Origin: Pseudosulfitobacter pseudonitzschiae
GTDB lineage: Bacteria > Pseudomonadota > Alphaproteobacteria > Rhodobacterales > Rhodobacteraceae
Direction: 5' to 3'
Length of the DNA: 64,000 nt
Assembly: GCF_002222635.1 (NCBI RefSeq)
Contig: NZ_CP022415.1
Location: forward strand, 1,364,001 to 1,428,000
The position numbers were made by a program, and so were the translations under genes. Positions 35,343 through 44,780 of this stretch are shown here, one piece after another (position 1 is the stretch's first letter; every line of letters starts with the position of its first letter). Under the pieces are notes generated by a model. That model had not been told where the DNA came from, searched no databases, and saw nothing but the letters and a program-made list of their open reading frames with translations.

Positions 35343-35354
35343 ATGGTATACCAA
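35343..35354. promoter_or_regulatory. GntR-type operator with TGGTATACCA core
   Basis: Palindrome TGGTATACCA (35344-35353) in the 91-base divergent gap between the LprI/RraA unit and the SDR-ltnD-otn operon. Confidence 0.75.
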
Positions 35355-35400
35355 GTTGACAACTTGCGGCAAGTAGTGCGCAGATCGGGAGAGAGAGAAC

Positions 35401-36132
35401 ATGCCATCCATTATCATCACAGGTGCCGGAAGCGGCGTAGGACGCGCCACGGCGAAGGTCTTTATCGGCGCGGGCTGGGACGTGGGGCTGGTGGGGCGGC
35501 GTGCACAGCCGCTGGAGGAAACTGCGGGCGACAGCGGTGCACTGGTGTTGCCTTGTGATGTGACGGACGAGGATGCGGTTGAAGCAGCCTTTGCCAAGGC
35601 GGCGCAGACGTGGGGGCGGATTGACGCGTTGTTCAATAATGCGGGCAAGTCGCTGGGCGGTGCGCCACTGGACGAGCTGGCGGTGTCGGACATTCGCGAC
35701 CTGCTGGATGTGAACATCATGGGCGCATTCATCGCGGCGCGCGCGGCCTTTGGCCAGATGCGCAAGCAGAACCCGCAGGGTGGGCGCATCATCAACAACG
35801 GTTCGGTCAGCGCCTATGTGCCGCGTTGGGGCTCTGCGCCTTATACAGCATCGAAACATGCGGTGACGGGGTTGACGCGCACCGTCTCGCTGGACGGGCG
35901 TCCGTTCAACATTGCTTGCGGGCAGATCGACATCGGCAACGCGTTGACGGATATGGCGGCGAAGATGACCAAAGGTGTGCCGCAGGCCGACGGATCGAAC
36001 GCGATCGAGCCGGTGATGGATGTGGCCAATGTGGCGTCTTCGGTGCTGCATATGGCCAGCCTGCCGCTGGATGCGAATGTGCAGTTCATGACCGTGATGG
36101 CGACGAACATGCCCTATATTGGACGCGGTTGA
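35401..36132 (+). CDS. SDR family oxidoreductase
   Basis: 243 residues. GAGSGVGRATA cofactor motif near residue 8, NNAG at about 79, and the active-site Ser in NNGSVSAY with Tyr-x-x-x-Lys in YTASKHA. First gene of the otn operon, 46 bases after the operator. The following SDR starts inside its stop codon. It may act on a sugar acid or a sugar lactone; the precise reaction is not evident. Confidence 0.85.
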   Translation: MPSIIITGAGSGVGRATAKVFIGAGWDVGLVGRRAQPLEETAGDSGALVLPCDVTDEDAVEAAFAKAAQTWGRIDALFNNAGKSLGGAPLDELAVSDIRDLLDVNIMGAFIAARAAFGQMRKQNPQGGRIINNGSVSAYVPRWGSAPYTASKHAVTGLTRTVSLDGRPFNIACGQIDIGNALTDMAAKMTKGVPQADGSNAIEPVMDVANVASSVLHMASLPLDANVQFMTVMATNMPYIGRG

Positions 36133-36866
36133 TGCAGATGCAGGGACAGATTGCCGTCATCACCGGCGGCGCGCAGGGCATTGGTTTTGCTGTGGCGCAG
36201 GGATTGGCCGAAAAGGGCGTGACCGTGGTCAGCTGGGACATCGACGCAGGCAACGCCGAGGCGATGGCGTCATTGCCTGTGCCCGGGGTGGCGGTGATGT
36301 GCAATGTGGCCGATATGGCCTCGGTCACGGCGGCCTATGAACAGACGTGTGCGGGCACCGGTGTGCCCACCATTTTGATCAACAGCGCGGGCATCACTGG
36401 CCCGAACGCCACGCTTGAGGATTATGACCCCGAGGCGTGGTGCCGCGTGATTGATTTGAACCTGAACGGCACCTTTTACACCAACAAGGTCTGCGTTCCG
36501 GGTATGAAAGAGCGCGGCTATGGCCGCATCCTGAACATCGCGTCGATTGCGGGCAAAGAGGGCAACCCGAACGCGTCCGCCTATTCCGCGTCCAAGGCCG
36601 GTGTGATCGGATTGACCAAATCATTGGGCAAGGAACTGGCGGGCATGGATATCGCGGTGAACTGCGTCACGCCCGCCGCTGCGCGCACGCGGATATTCGA
36701 CCAGATGAGTCAGGAGCACATCGACTACATGCTGTCGAAGATCCCGCGCGGGCGGTTTCTGGAACTGTCCGAGGCCGCCGCGATGATTGTCTGGGCGGTG
36801 TCGCCTGAGAACAGCTTTACTACGGGTGCAGTGTTCGATCTGTCGGGGGGACGCGCCACATATTGA
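36132..36866 (+). CDS. SDR family oxidoreductase
   Basis: 244 residues. GGAQGIGFAVA near residue 11, NSAG at about 82, Ser in NIASIAGKEG and Tyr-x-x-x-Lys in YSASKAG. The ATG overlaps the stop of the preceding SDR gene (TGATG). Two SDRs in tandem could oxidise two carbons of one substrate in sequence. Confidence 0.85.
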   Translation: MQMQGQIAVITGGAQGIGFAVAQGLAEKGVTVVSWDIDAGNAEAMASLPVPGVAVMCNVADMASVTAAYEQTCAGTGVPTILINSAGITGPNATLEDYDPEAWCRVIDLNLNGTFYTNKVCVPGMKERGYGRILNIASIAGKEGNPNASAYSASKAGVIGLTKSLGKELAGMDIAVNCVTPAAARTRIFDQMSQEHIDYMLSKIPRGRFLELSEAAAMIVWAVSPENSFTTGAVFDLSGGRATY

Positions 36867-36906
36867 TGGCGCCGGTTTGCAAAAAGATGACGTTGGGAGA
36901 GGTCGG

Positions 36907-37806
36907 ATGACACAAGGGACAGTGGCCATATTCGGCCTTGGTGCGATGGGCGGCGGCATGGCGGGGGCGCTGTTGCGCGCCGGTCTGGTGACGCACGGGT
37001 TCGACGTGAACGCCGACGCGGTGGCGCGGTTTCGTGCGGCAGGCGGGGCGGATGGCACGCTGGAAGAGGTCGCAAAGTCGCTGGATGCGGTTGTGGTTGT
37101 TGTGGTCAACGCGGCGCAGACCGAGGACGTGTTGTTCGGCTCGAACGGCATTGCGGACAAGCTGGCGGCAGGCACCGCTGTGGTGGCCTGTGCCACGGTA
37201 GCGCCCGAATTTGCCCGGGACATGGCGGCACGCTGTGCGGCGCTGGGGCTGGAATACCTTGATGCGCCAGTGTCGGGCGGCACGATCCGCGCGGCGCAGG
37301 GCACTTTGTCGATCCTTGCGTCGGGTTCCGAGGCGGCCTTTGCCCGTGCGCGGCCGGCGCTGGCCGCCATGTCTGAAAAGGTGTTCGAGCTGGGCGATCA
37401 GGTCGGTGCAGGGTCGTCCATGAAGGCCGTGAACCAGATGCTGGTGGGCATTCACATCGCAGCGATGGCCGAGGCGATGACCTTTGGCATGACCCAAGGT
37501 GTCGCGCCCGATCAGTTCATGGATGTAATTTCGCAGTGCGCGGGCACGTCATGGGCGTTGGAAAGCCGTGGGCCGCATGTGCGCGACGGGGATTATACGC
37601 CGCTGAGCGCTGTGGACATCTGGCCCAAGGATCTGGGCATCGTCATGGACATCGCCAGATCGGCCAAGTTCGGTGCGCCGATCACGGCTGCGGCGTTGCA
37701 ACAATGGATGGCGGCCTCAGGTTCGGGGCTGGGCCGCGAGGACGACGCGGCGGTGGCCAAGGTTTACGCCCGCAACGCAGGTCTGACATTGCCGGGGGAC
37801 GCATGA
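36907..37806 (+). CDS. ltnD: L-threonate dehydrogenase
   Basis: 299 residues of the beta-hydroxyacid dehydrogenase family. GLGAMGGGMAGALLRAG near residue 10, the substrate loop DAPVSGGTIRAAQGTLSILASG, and catalytic lysine in GSSMKAVNQMLVG. LtnD oxidises L-threonate to 2-oxo-tetronate with NAD. The next four genes belong to the tetronate pathway, which supports the assignment over other members. Start at ATG 36907 after GGAGAGG. Confidence 0.85.
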   Translation: MTQGTVAIFGLGAMGGGMAGALLRAGLVTHGFDVNADAVARFRAAGGADGTLEEVAKSLDAVVVVVVNAAQTEDVLFGSNGIADKLAAGTAVVACATVAPEFARDMAARCAALGLEYLDAPVSGGTIRAAQGTLSILASGSEAAFARARPALAAMSEKVFELGDQVGAGSSMKAVNQMLVGIHIAAMAEAMTFGMTQGVAPDQFMDVISQCAGTSWALESRGPHVRDGDYTPLSAVDIWPKDLGIVMDIARSAKFGAPITAAALQQWMAASGSGLGREDDAAVAKVYARNAGLTLPGDA

Positions 37807-39050
37807 GCACAGTCCTTGGCGCGATTGCAGACGATTTCACAGGTGCCACGGATCTGGCCGGATTGCTGGCGCGCAGCGGCGCGCGGGTATCGTTGCGCAT
37901 TGGCGTGCCGGAGGGGCCGGTCGAGGATGCCGCCCCGTTCGAGGTGATCGCGCTGAAAATCCGCACGGCACCGGTGGCCGAGGCCGTGGCGCAGGCGCGC
38001 GCGGCGCAGGCCTGGTTGGCGCAGGCGGGGGCAAGGCGGTTTTTCTGGAAGTATTGCTCGACATTTGATTCCACCGCAGAGGGCAATATCGGCCCGGTGG
38101 CCGAGGCTTTGATGCAGGCCACGGGCGCGCAGCAGACGATTTATTGCCCCGCGTTCCCCGAGAACGGGCGCACGGTTTTCATGGGCAATCTGTTCGTCGG
38201 GCAGGTGCCTCTGGCCGAAAGCCCGATGAAGGACCATCCGCTGACACCGATGCGCGACAGCAATCTGGTGCGGCTGCTGCTGCCACAGGTAACGCGGGAT
38301 GCGGGACTGGTGGATCGTTTGACCGTAGCCCGTGGAGTCGATGCAGTGCGCGCGGCGCTGGCGCAGGCTGCTCCGCATGTGGTGGTGGACGCGGTGGCCG
38401 ACAGTGACCTGAATGTGATCGCAGAGGCCTGCCGCGATGCGGTGCTGATGACGGGTGGCAGTGCGGTGGCGATGCCTCTGCCCGATCTCTACCGCGCGTC
38501 GGGGCTGTTGCAGGACGCAGGTGCGGCGGCGGTCTGGCGCGCGCCCGATGGCCCCGCGCTGGTCCTGTCGGGCTCGTGTTCCGCGATGACGCAGGCGCAG
38601 GTGGCACGCTATGCGGCCAGCAACCCGAGTTACCGGTTGGACCCGCTGGCGCTGGCGCGTGACGGGGTGCAGCCGGTGCTGGACTGGCTGGCAGGGCAAT
38701 CCGGTGCGCCGTTGATTTACGCGACTGCCGCGCCGGATGTGGTGCGCGCCGCGCAGGACGCATTGGGACGTGACAAGGCCGGAGCGGTTGTCGAGGATGC
38801 GCTTGGTCGGATCGCCTGTGCCGCGCGTGACAGCGGGACGCGGCGGATCGTGGTGGCGGGCGGCGAAAGCGCGGGTGCGGTGACACAGGCACTGGGCGTG
38901 ACGCGGCTGGACATCGGGCCCGAGATCGCCCCCGGCGTGCCGTGGTGTGCGGCAACCAGCGACGGTCAGACGGTGGCATTGGCGCTGAAGTCGGGGAACT
39001 TCGGCACGGAAGATTTCTTTGCCATAGCTTTGGAGATGTTGGACAAATGA
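37803..39050 (+). CDS. otnK: 3-oxo-tetronate kinase
   Basis: 415 residues of the DUF1537 kinase family. N-terminal ADDFTGATDLAGLL and the C-terminal VAGGESAGAVTQALGV nucleotide-binding region. OtnK phosphorylates 3-oxo-tetronate at O4. The ATG overlaps the ltnD stop by four bases and its stop overlaps the otnC start. A second DUF1537 kinase, very different in sequence, lies at 57334. Confidence 0.9.
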   Translation: MSTVLGAIADDFTGATDLAGLLARSGARVSLRIGVPEGPVEDAAPFEVIALKIRTAPVAEAVAQARAAQAWLAQAGARRFFWKYCSTFDSTAEGNIGPVAEALMQATGAQQTIYCPAFPENGRTVFMGNLFVGQVPLAESPMKDHPLTPMRDSNLVRLLLPQVTRDAGLVDRLTVARGVDAVRAALAQAAPHVVVDAVADSDLNVIAEACRDAVLMTGGSAVAMPLPDLYRASGLLQDAGAAAVWRAPDGPALVLSGSCSAMTQAQVARYAASNPSYRLDPLALARDGVQPVLDWLAGQSGAPLIYATAAPDVVRAAQDALGRDKAGAVVEDALGRIACAARDSGTRRIVVAGGESAGAVTQALGVTRLDIGPEIAPGVPWCAATSDGQTVALALKSGNFGTEDFFAIALEMLDK

Positions 39051-39694
39051 GTGCCGATACCCACCTGCGCGAGCTGATCTGCACACTGGCCAAATCGCTT
39101 TATGATCGCGGCCTGACGGGCGGATCGTCTGGCAATATTTCGGCACGGACCGAAGGCGGCGGACTGTTGGTGACGCCGACAGGGTCGAGCTTTGGCCGTC
39201 TGGACCCTGCGCGGCTGTCGCTGTTCGACGCGCGAGGCACCCATGTGGGGGGCGACCAGCCGACCAAGGAAATGCCGCTGCATTCCGCGTTCTATGAAAC
39301 CCGCAGCACTGCGGGTGCGGTGGTGCATCTGCATTCGTGTCACGCCGTTGCGCTGTCGATGCTGGAAGATGTGGACCCCGACAATTTCCTGCCGCCGCTG
39401 ACGCCTTATGCGATCATGAAACTGGGCAAGGTCAAGCTGCTGCCGGTGTTCCTGCCCGGTGATCCGGCGATGGGCGAGGCGGTGCGCGGGCTGGCGGGGA
39501 AACGCTCGGCGGTGATGCTGGCCAACCACGGGCCGGTGGTGGCGGGCCGCGATGTCGAGGCCGCCTGCCATGCGATCGAAGAACTGGAAGACACCGCGCG
39601 GCTGGCGTTGCTGACGCACGGAATGCCGCGCCGCCCGCTGAGTGCGGCGCAAATTCAGGATATCGTCACACGCTTTGACGTGGATTGGGAGTGA
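39047..39694 (+). CDS. otnC: 3-oxo-tetronate 4-phosphate decarboxylase
   Basis: 215 residues, class II aldolase/adducin fold. GGSSGNISAR near residue 25, the zinc histidines in VVHLHSCHAV, and a third ligand region around NHGPVVAG. OtnC removes CO2 from the phosphorylated 3-oxo-tetronate to give dihydroxyacetone phosphate. Start overlaps the otnK end. Confidence 0.9.
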   Translation: MSADTHLRELICTLAKSLYDRGLTGGSSGNISARTEGGGLLVTPTGSSFGRLDPARLSLFDARGTHVGGDQPTKEMPLHSAFYETRSTAGAVVHLHSCHAVALSMLEDVDPDNFLPPLTPYAIMKLGKVKLLPVFLPGDPAMGEAVRGLAGKRSAVMLANHGPVVAGRDVEAACHAIEELEDTARLALLTHGMPRRPLSAAQIQDIVTRFDVDWE

Positions 39695-39698
39695 GACC

Positions 39699-41189
39699 AT
39701 GAAGACCGTCCGATTGTCTGCCGACGACAATGTCGTCACCGCCACCCAGCCGCTGCAAGTGGGCGACGAAGGGGCGACGATGCTGATCCCGCGCGGTCAC
39801 AAGATGGCGGCGCAGCCCATCGCCAAGGGGGAGGCGGTGCGCAAATACGCCAACCTGATCGGCTATGCCGCCGAAGACATCGCGCAGGGTGCCCATGTGC
39901 ATACGCACAATCTGGAATTTCGCGCGGTCGACATGGAATACGAATTCGGCACCAACCTGCGGCCTGTAGCGGCGGCTGTGACGCAGGACACGTTCCAGGG
40001 ATACCATCGCGCCAGTGGCCGCGTGGGCACGCGCAACTACATCGCGGTGCTGACCTCGGTGAACTGTTCGGCCACCGCTGCGCGCCAGATCGCGGCGCAT
40101 TTCACGCCGGACAAGCTGGCGGATTATCCCAATGTCGATGGCGTCGTGGCCTTTGTCCATGGCACGGGCTGTGCGATGGGCGGCGATGGCACGGGGTTCG
40201 AGGTGTTGCAGCGCACGCTGTGGGGCTATGCGCGCAATCCCAATTTTGGCGGTGTGCTGCTGGCGGGTCTGGGGTGCGAGATGATGCAGATCGACTGGCT
40301 GATCGAGGCTTATGGCCTGACGCCAGGGCCTCTGTTCCAGACGATGAACATTCAGGACGTGGGGGGCCTGCGCCGCTGTGTCGAACTGGGCGTGCAAAAG
40401 ATCACCGCGATGCTGCCCGAGGTGAACAAGGCACGGCGTGAGACGGCACCTGCGTCCGAGTTGATGGTGGCGCTGCAATGCGGCGGTTCAGACGCGTGGT
40501 CGGGGGTGACGGCGAACCCTGCGGTGGGCCATGCCTGCGATCTGCTGGTGGCGCAGGGGGGCACCGGCGTGCTGGCCGAAACGCCCGAGGTCTACGGCGC
40601 AGAACACCTGCTGACCGCCCGCGCCCATGACCGCGCCACGGGCGACAAGCTGATTGATCTGATCCATTGGTGGGAGGATTACACCGCCCGCAACCGTGGC
40701 TCGATGGACAATAACCCCAGTCCGGGCAACAAGCAGGGCGGGCTGACCACCATTCTGGAAAAATCGCTGGGCGCTGTGGCCAAGGGCGGCACGACCCCTT
40801 TGATGGGGGTCTATAAATACGCAGAACCCGTGACCGCGCGCGGCTTTACCTTTATGGACAGCCCCGGATACGACCCTGCGTCGGTCACCGGCCAGATCGC
40901 CAGCGGCTGTACTCTGGTGTGCTTTACCACGGGGCGCGGATCGGCCTTCGGGGCAAAGCCGTCGCCGTCGATGAAGGTGGCGACCAATTCGGAAATGTAC
41001 GCCCGTCTGCACGAAGATATGGACGTGAACGCGGGCACCATCCTGTCCGAAGGCAGCAGCGTCGAACAGGTGGGGCGCGAGATTTACGAGATGTGGTTGC
41101 GCATGGCCTCGGGCGAGGCCAGCAAATCCGAGGCGCAGGGCCTGGGCGACTACGAATTCGTACCTTGGCAGATCGGTGCGGTGATGTGA
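39699..41189 (+). CDS. UxaA family sugar-acid dehydratase (altronate/galactarate type)
   Basis: About 496 residues, both halves of the enzyme in one chain. An N-terminal SAF-like domain (residues about 1-95) and the large C-terminal domain with RVGTRNYIAV, LQCGGSDAWSGVTANPAVG and DNNPSPGNKQGGLTTILEKS. It removes water from an aldonic acid to give a 2-keto-3-deoxy acid. Sits between otnC and otnI in the same operon, so a C4 or C5 acid substrate is possible. D-altronate or D-galactarate by sequence alone; not certain. Confidence 0.83.
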   Translation: MKTVRLSADDNVVTATQPLQVGDEGATMLIPRGHKMAAQPIAKGEAVRKYANLIGYAAEDIAQGAHVHTHNLEFRAVDMEYEFGTNLRPVAAAVTQDTFQGYHRASGRVGTRNYIAVLTSVNCSATAARQIAAHFTPDKLADYPNVDGVVAFVHGTGCAMGGDGTGFEVLQRTLWGYARNPNFGGVLLAGLGCEMMQIDWLIEAYGLTPGPLFQTMNIQDVGGLRRCVELGVQKITAMLPEVNKARRETAPASELMVALQCGGSDAWSGVTANPAVGHACDLLVAQGGTGVLAETPEVYGAEHLLTARAHDRATGDKLIDLIHWWEDYTARNRGSMDNNPSPGNKQGGLTTILEKSLGAVAKGGTTPLMGVYKYAEPVTARGFTFMDSPGYDPASVTGQIASGCTLVCFTTGRGSAFGAKPSPSMKVATNSEMYARLHEDMDVNAGTILSEGSSVEQVGREIYEMWLRMASGEASKSEAQGLGDYEFVPWQIGAVM

Positions 41190-41926
41190 TGCGGTTCTCT
41201 GCAAACCTGGGATTTTTGTGGAGCGAACTGGCGCTGCCCGATGCGATCCGAGCGGCGGCGGCTGCGGGGTTCGATGCGGTGGAATGTCACTGGCCTTACG
41301 GTGTGCCTGCGAAGGACGTGGCGGCGGCGTTGCATCAGACCGGCCTGCCGATGCTGGGGCTGAACACCGCGCGGGGCCGGACGGGCGAAAACGGTCTGTC
41401 GGCACTGCCCGGTCGCGGCGACGACGCGCGGGCGGCGGTCGATCAGGCGTTGGCCTATGCTCAGGCGACAGATACAGGCGCGGTGCATGTGATGGCCGGT
41501 TTCGCGAGTGGTGACGCCGCCCACGCGGCCTTTGTCGAGACGTTGCGCTATGCCTGTGCGGCGGCGCCGGATCGCACGATATTGATCGAGCCGCTGAACC
41601 ACTACGACGCACCGGGCTATTTCCTGAAGACCACGGCGCAGGCCGAAGCGATTATCGCCGAAGTGGGTGCGCCGAACCTGAAGCTGATGTTCGACTGCTA
41701 TCATGTGCAACTGATGGAAGGCGACATGACGCGCCGGCTGGAACGCCTGATGCCGGTGATTGGCCATGTGCAGGTGGCCTCGGTCCCTGACCGCGGGGCG
41801 CCGGATCATGGCGAGCTGAACTATCCGTATGTTTGGGAAGTGCTGGAGCGGCTGGGATGGGACGCGCCCGTGGGGGCGGAGTACAAGCCGAACGGGGATA
41901 CGGAGGCGACGTTGGGGTGGATGTAA
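41189..41926 (+). CDS. otnI: 2-oxo-tetronate isomerase (hydroxypyruvate isomerase family)
   Basis: 245 residues, AP-endonuclease-type TIM barrel. Motifs FDAVECHWPYG near residue 28, and IEPLNHYDAPGYFL plus LMFDCYHVQLMEGD carry the metal ligands. OtnI converts 2-oxo- to 3-oxo-tetronate. ATG overlaps the preceding stop (TGATG); it is the last gene of the operon. Hydroxypyruvate isomerase activity cannot be excluded by sequence. Confidence 0.87.
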   Translation: MRFSANLGFLWSELALPDAIRAAAAAGFDAVECHWPYGVPAKDVAAALHQTGLPMLGLNTARGRTGENGLSALPGRGDDARAAVDQALAYAQATDTGAVHVMAGFASGDAAHAAFVETLRYACAAAPDRTILIEPLNHYDAPGYFLKTTAQAEAIIAEVGAPNLKLMFDCYHVQLMEGDMTRRLERLMPVIGHVQVASVPDRGAPDHGELNYPYVWEVLERLGWDAPVGAEYKPNGDTEATLGWM

Positions 41927-42247
41927 GGGGTGGGGGCCGAAGCAGGGCATCGCTTCCAAGCGGAACCAGGGCGAATAGCGCAGAGCCGTTGTTCGAGTGA
42001 AACATAGCTAAGGACCGCAGGCAGCTCATACCCGCCGCCTATCAGACATCGTGACGCTGCATCGCAGCTTTCGCTTTCCTGCCGTGCGTGCATCTAGCAG
42101 CATTTTCGGCACTTGGATTTCGACAATGCGGAATTTTTGCGACATTCGGGTTGGGTATCTGTACGGACGTGTTCGCCTTTGCGGACGTCGCCAAGGCCGA
42201 GACGGCCAAGGAGTTGGCCCGTCACTCCAGCCGAATTTGAACCGGTC
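41927..42247. other. Intergenic stretch after otnI
   Basis: About 320 bases. A 66-codon plus-strand frame (42051-42251) has no family and weak coding features. I see no terminator or gene remnant. Confidence 0.5.
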
Positions 42248-42835
42248 CTAGCCGGCAGGTCCGTAGCGATTCACCACGACGCCGCATTCATAGGCCTTCG
42301 AGCCAAGCAAGCGAAACTTGCGGAAGTCAGCGTGGTCAAAGATTCGGCTTCCTCCGCCAAGGGCAGCCGGATTAATGTAGAACTGGAATTCGTCCACCAG
42401 TCCGGCGGCAATCAATGCCGAGGCAAAACCCGCACCACCGAAAACAGCGATATTGCCACCTTCCTCGACCTTTAACGCACCGACTTCACGCGAAAGGTCT
42501 CCGCTTCTGACCGCCGTGCGCTCCCACCGGGATTTTTCCAGCCTGTCGCTCGGCACCACCTTTTGCACATCGATGATACGCTGCGCGAAGGCAAAGAACG
42601 GGTCCTGCGGATATCTCTGCGCCGCATTGCCCCAATGGGACAGATAACCTTCCTCCACCATCTTGCGGCTCAACAATATGGTGTCGATGGACTGGAAATG
42701 AGCATTAAAATCCTGCTTGAGCGCCTTGTCCCAGCGGTTGTCGTCACCCCAGCCCCAAACCTGCCAGTCGTGGTCGCCGTCGGCACCGACAAAGCCGTCG
42801 ACCGACATCTGCATCTGAAGAACGAGTTTTCTCAT
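42248..42835 (-). CDS. RibD C-terminal / dihydrofolate reductase-fold protein
   Basis: 195 residues. Begins MRKLVLQMQMSVDGFVGADGD and includes TILLSRKMVEEGYLSHWG and IAVFGGAGFASALIAAGLVDEFQFYI, the pattern of the RibD-C/DHFR-like family. Such proteins use NADPH, but this subgroup has no agreed role. A GGAGG lies seven bases before the ATG, and the ATG overlaps the end of a small upstream frame. Probably controlled by the divergent HxlR gene. Confidence 0.85.
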   Translation of the reverse strand: MRKLVLQMQMSVDGFVGADGDHDWQVWGWGDDNRWDKALKQDFNAHFQSIDTILLSRKMVEEGYLSHWGNAAQRYPQDPFFAFAQRIIDVQKVVPSDRLEKSRWERTAVRSGDLSREVGALKVEEGGNIAVFGGAGFASALIAAGLVDEFQFYINPAALGGGSRIFDHADFRKFRLLGSKAYECGVVVNRYGPAG

Positions 42836-42957
42836 TCTGGGAATCCTCCAGTTCTATAAGTGGCTAGATTTATCAAGGCCGCAGCATCAAATTCAGGGGT
42901 AGCGCCGACCTTCACGAGAGCGTGTTTCTCCCCCCTCAAAGGATTCAACCGGTTCAT
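42832..42957 (-). pseudogene. 41-codon frame, possibly the start of a lost PPOX-type protein
   Basis: MNRLNPLRGEKHALVKVG then FDAAALINLATYRTGGFPE, preceded by a strong AAAGGAG. The LINLATYRTGG piece resembles the first strand of pyridoxamine-phosphate-oxidase-like proteins. The frame stops within the ATG of the RibD-like gene. It may be a truncated gene or a coupled leader; the family match is short. Confidence 0.35.
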
Positions 42958-43020
42958 AAAATTCTCCTTTCTCAAAACAATACCAGCCAGATTGGCTGAA
43001 AGTGCTTTACAATCGGAACC

Positions 43021-43048
43021 ATTGACGTTGGGTCGTAATGATGTCAAT
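43021..43048. promoter_or_regulatory. Inverted repeat upstream of hxlR gene
   Basis: ATTGAC and GTCAAT, 16 bases apart, 31 bases before the HxlR start in the divergent gap. Candidate HxlR operator. Confidence 0.45.
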
Positions 43049-43078
43049 AGTAAAGTGATTTAAAAATGGAACTAAAAA

Positions 43079-43501
43079 ATGTCAGGCAAGGAAAAATCGA
43101 ACTGCCCCATCAACCTGTCACTCGAAGTGATCGGTGACCGATGGACACTGTTGATCATTCGCGACATGATGTTCGCTGGAAAAAAACATTTCCGAGAGTT
43201 CTTGCAGTCGGATGAGGGCGTCTCGTCGCGCACTCTCGCTGACAGGTTGCAGACCCTTCAGGCAGAGGGGATCGTGACGCGCCACGGCGACCCCAATCAC
43301 AAACTCAAGGCGGTTTACCGCCTAACGAAAGCCGGGATCGATCTCCTGCCGATGCTGGTGGATTTGGGTGTCTGGGGGAACCGCTATCGTGCTGCCGATC
43401 CTGAACTGGGAGCCGTCGCGGAAAAGCTTGCAGCTGGCGGGCCTGAGGCAATCGAGCAGATGAAGCGGCGACTTGCATCAGAGCGATCCGAGGCTGAATG
43501 A
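43079..43501 (+). CDS. HxlR family transcriptional regulator
   Basis: 140 residues. Starts MSGKEKSNCPINLSLEVIGDRWTLLIIRDMMFAGKKHFREF; the early cysteine after Ser-Asn and the winged-helix WTLLI-RD segment are hallmarks, with SSRTLADRLQTLQAEGIV as the recognition region. It lies divergent from the RibD-like gene, so that is the likely target; HxlR proteins often sense electrophiles or quinones through the N-terminal cysteine. Confidence 0.9.
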   Translation: MSGKEKSNCPINLSLEVIGDRWTLLIIRDMMFAGKKHFREFLQSDEGVSSRTLADRLQTLQAEGIVTRHGDPNHKLKAVYRLTKAGIDLLPMLVDLGVWGNRYRAADPELGAVAEKLAAGGPEAIEQMKRRLASERSEAE

Positions 43502-43757
43502 GCTCTATGGCCATGCCGGAGAAGGGCTTTAGGCCGTCTTGCGGCAGCGCAGCACCAGGTCATTTGCCGCACCTGAACCCAGGACCGCTGCAACTGGCTG
43601 TAGCCAGCCCGAATGTATGTACCGGCTGCTATTCGCAATCGAGAAATTGGCACGATTTCGGAAGTCGCTCATATGTATCCGATGGGGTGGACGCCCCTCC
43701 GACGGCATCGATGTGCCAAACTGGTGGTGTGATCACCATGTTGAAGAGGAGACGTCC

Positions 43758-44780
43758 ATGGAAAAGATTAGCATAGTCGGCGTAGATTTGGCCAAAAACA
43801 TATTCCAGGTTCACGGAGCGACAGCCGATGGCAGACCGGTATTCAGCAAGAAGGTACGGCGGTCAAAGCTGCTGTCTCTACTGGCTGGCATTCCGACCTG
43901 CACCGTGGCCATGGAGGCGTGTGCCAGTTCTCATCATTGGGGGCGCGAGATCGGAAAGCTTGGGCATACCGTTAAGATGATCCCTCCGATCTACGTGAAG
44001 CCTTACGTCAAGCGACAGAAGAACGATGCCAATGATGCGGAAGCGATCGCTGAGGCGGCATCTCGTCCCACAATGCGTTTTGTCACCGTGAAGAGTGCGG
44101 AGAAACAGGCATCAGGCATGGCGTTGCGAACCCGTGACCTGCTCGTAAGGCAGAAGACCCAAACGATTAACGCGCTGCGTGGGCATCTGGCAGAATACGG
44201 GCTGGTAGCACCTTCTGGCACAGTTCATCTCAATCGGTTACAGGCCGCGATCAGTGATCCGGAAACAGAACTGCCAGCCGCAGTCATTGACCATGCTCAA
44301 CTGCTTTTGGATCATATCGAGATGCTTGCATGCAAGATCGACAAATTGGGTGCTGAGCTACGTGCTGGTGCCCGGCAGGATCCAGCGGCAAAGCGCTTGA
44401 TGACGATCCCAGGTATCGGGCCGATCACGGCCATGGCCCTTACCGCTCTCTCTCCAGACCCAAGCACTTTCCGCAAAGGGCGGGACTTCGCCGCCTGGAC
44501 CGGGCTCACGCCCAAGCAATTCTCATCGGGCGGCAAAGAACGTATCGGGCCCACGTCGAAAATGGGCCAGCGCGACCTGCGCCGCCTTCTTATCATCGGT
44601 GCGGCGTCTGTCGTGCGATGGGCCATTCGACGGGGTGCGGATCAGGGTGGTTGGCTCGGGCAGATGCTGGCACGTAAACCAAGGATGCTCGTGACCGTCG
44701 CACTGGCCAACAAGATGGCGCGCACTGCATGGGCTCTGATGACGAAGAATGAGAACTACAAGAACCCGGCTTTGGCCTAA
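43758..44780 (+). mobile_element. IS110-family transposase (element 1)
   Basis: 340 residues from ATG 43758. N-terminal DEDD RuvC-like domain: D in GVDLAKNIFQVHGA, E in AMEACASSHHW and D's in KNDANDAEAIAEA; C-terminal transposase domain with FSSGGKERIGPTSKMG carrying the serine of the IS110 family. About 310 bases of non-coding DNA follow, which would fit a long right end with a bridge-RNA gene. The ends of the element are not marked by obvious terminal repeats. It lies 256 bases after the HxlR gene, whose end may be intact. Confidence 0.9.

Noticed and set aside
37764-39146. Open frame (460 codons) opposite otnK and otnC
   Set aside because: Antisense of two recognised genes; low-complexity Arg/His-rich product.
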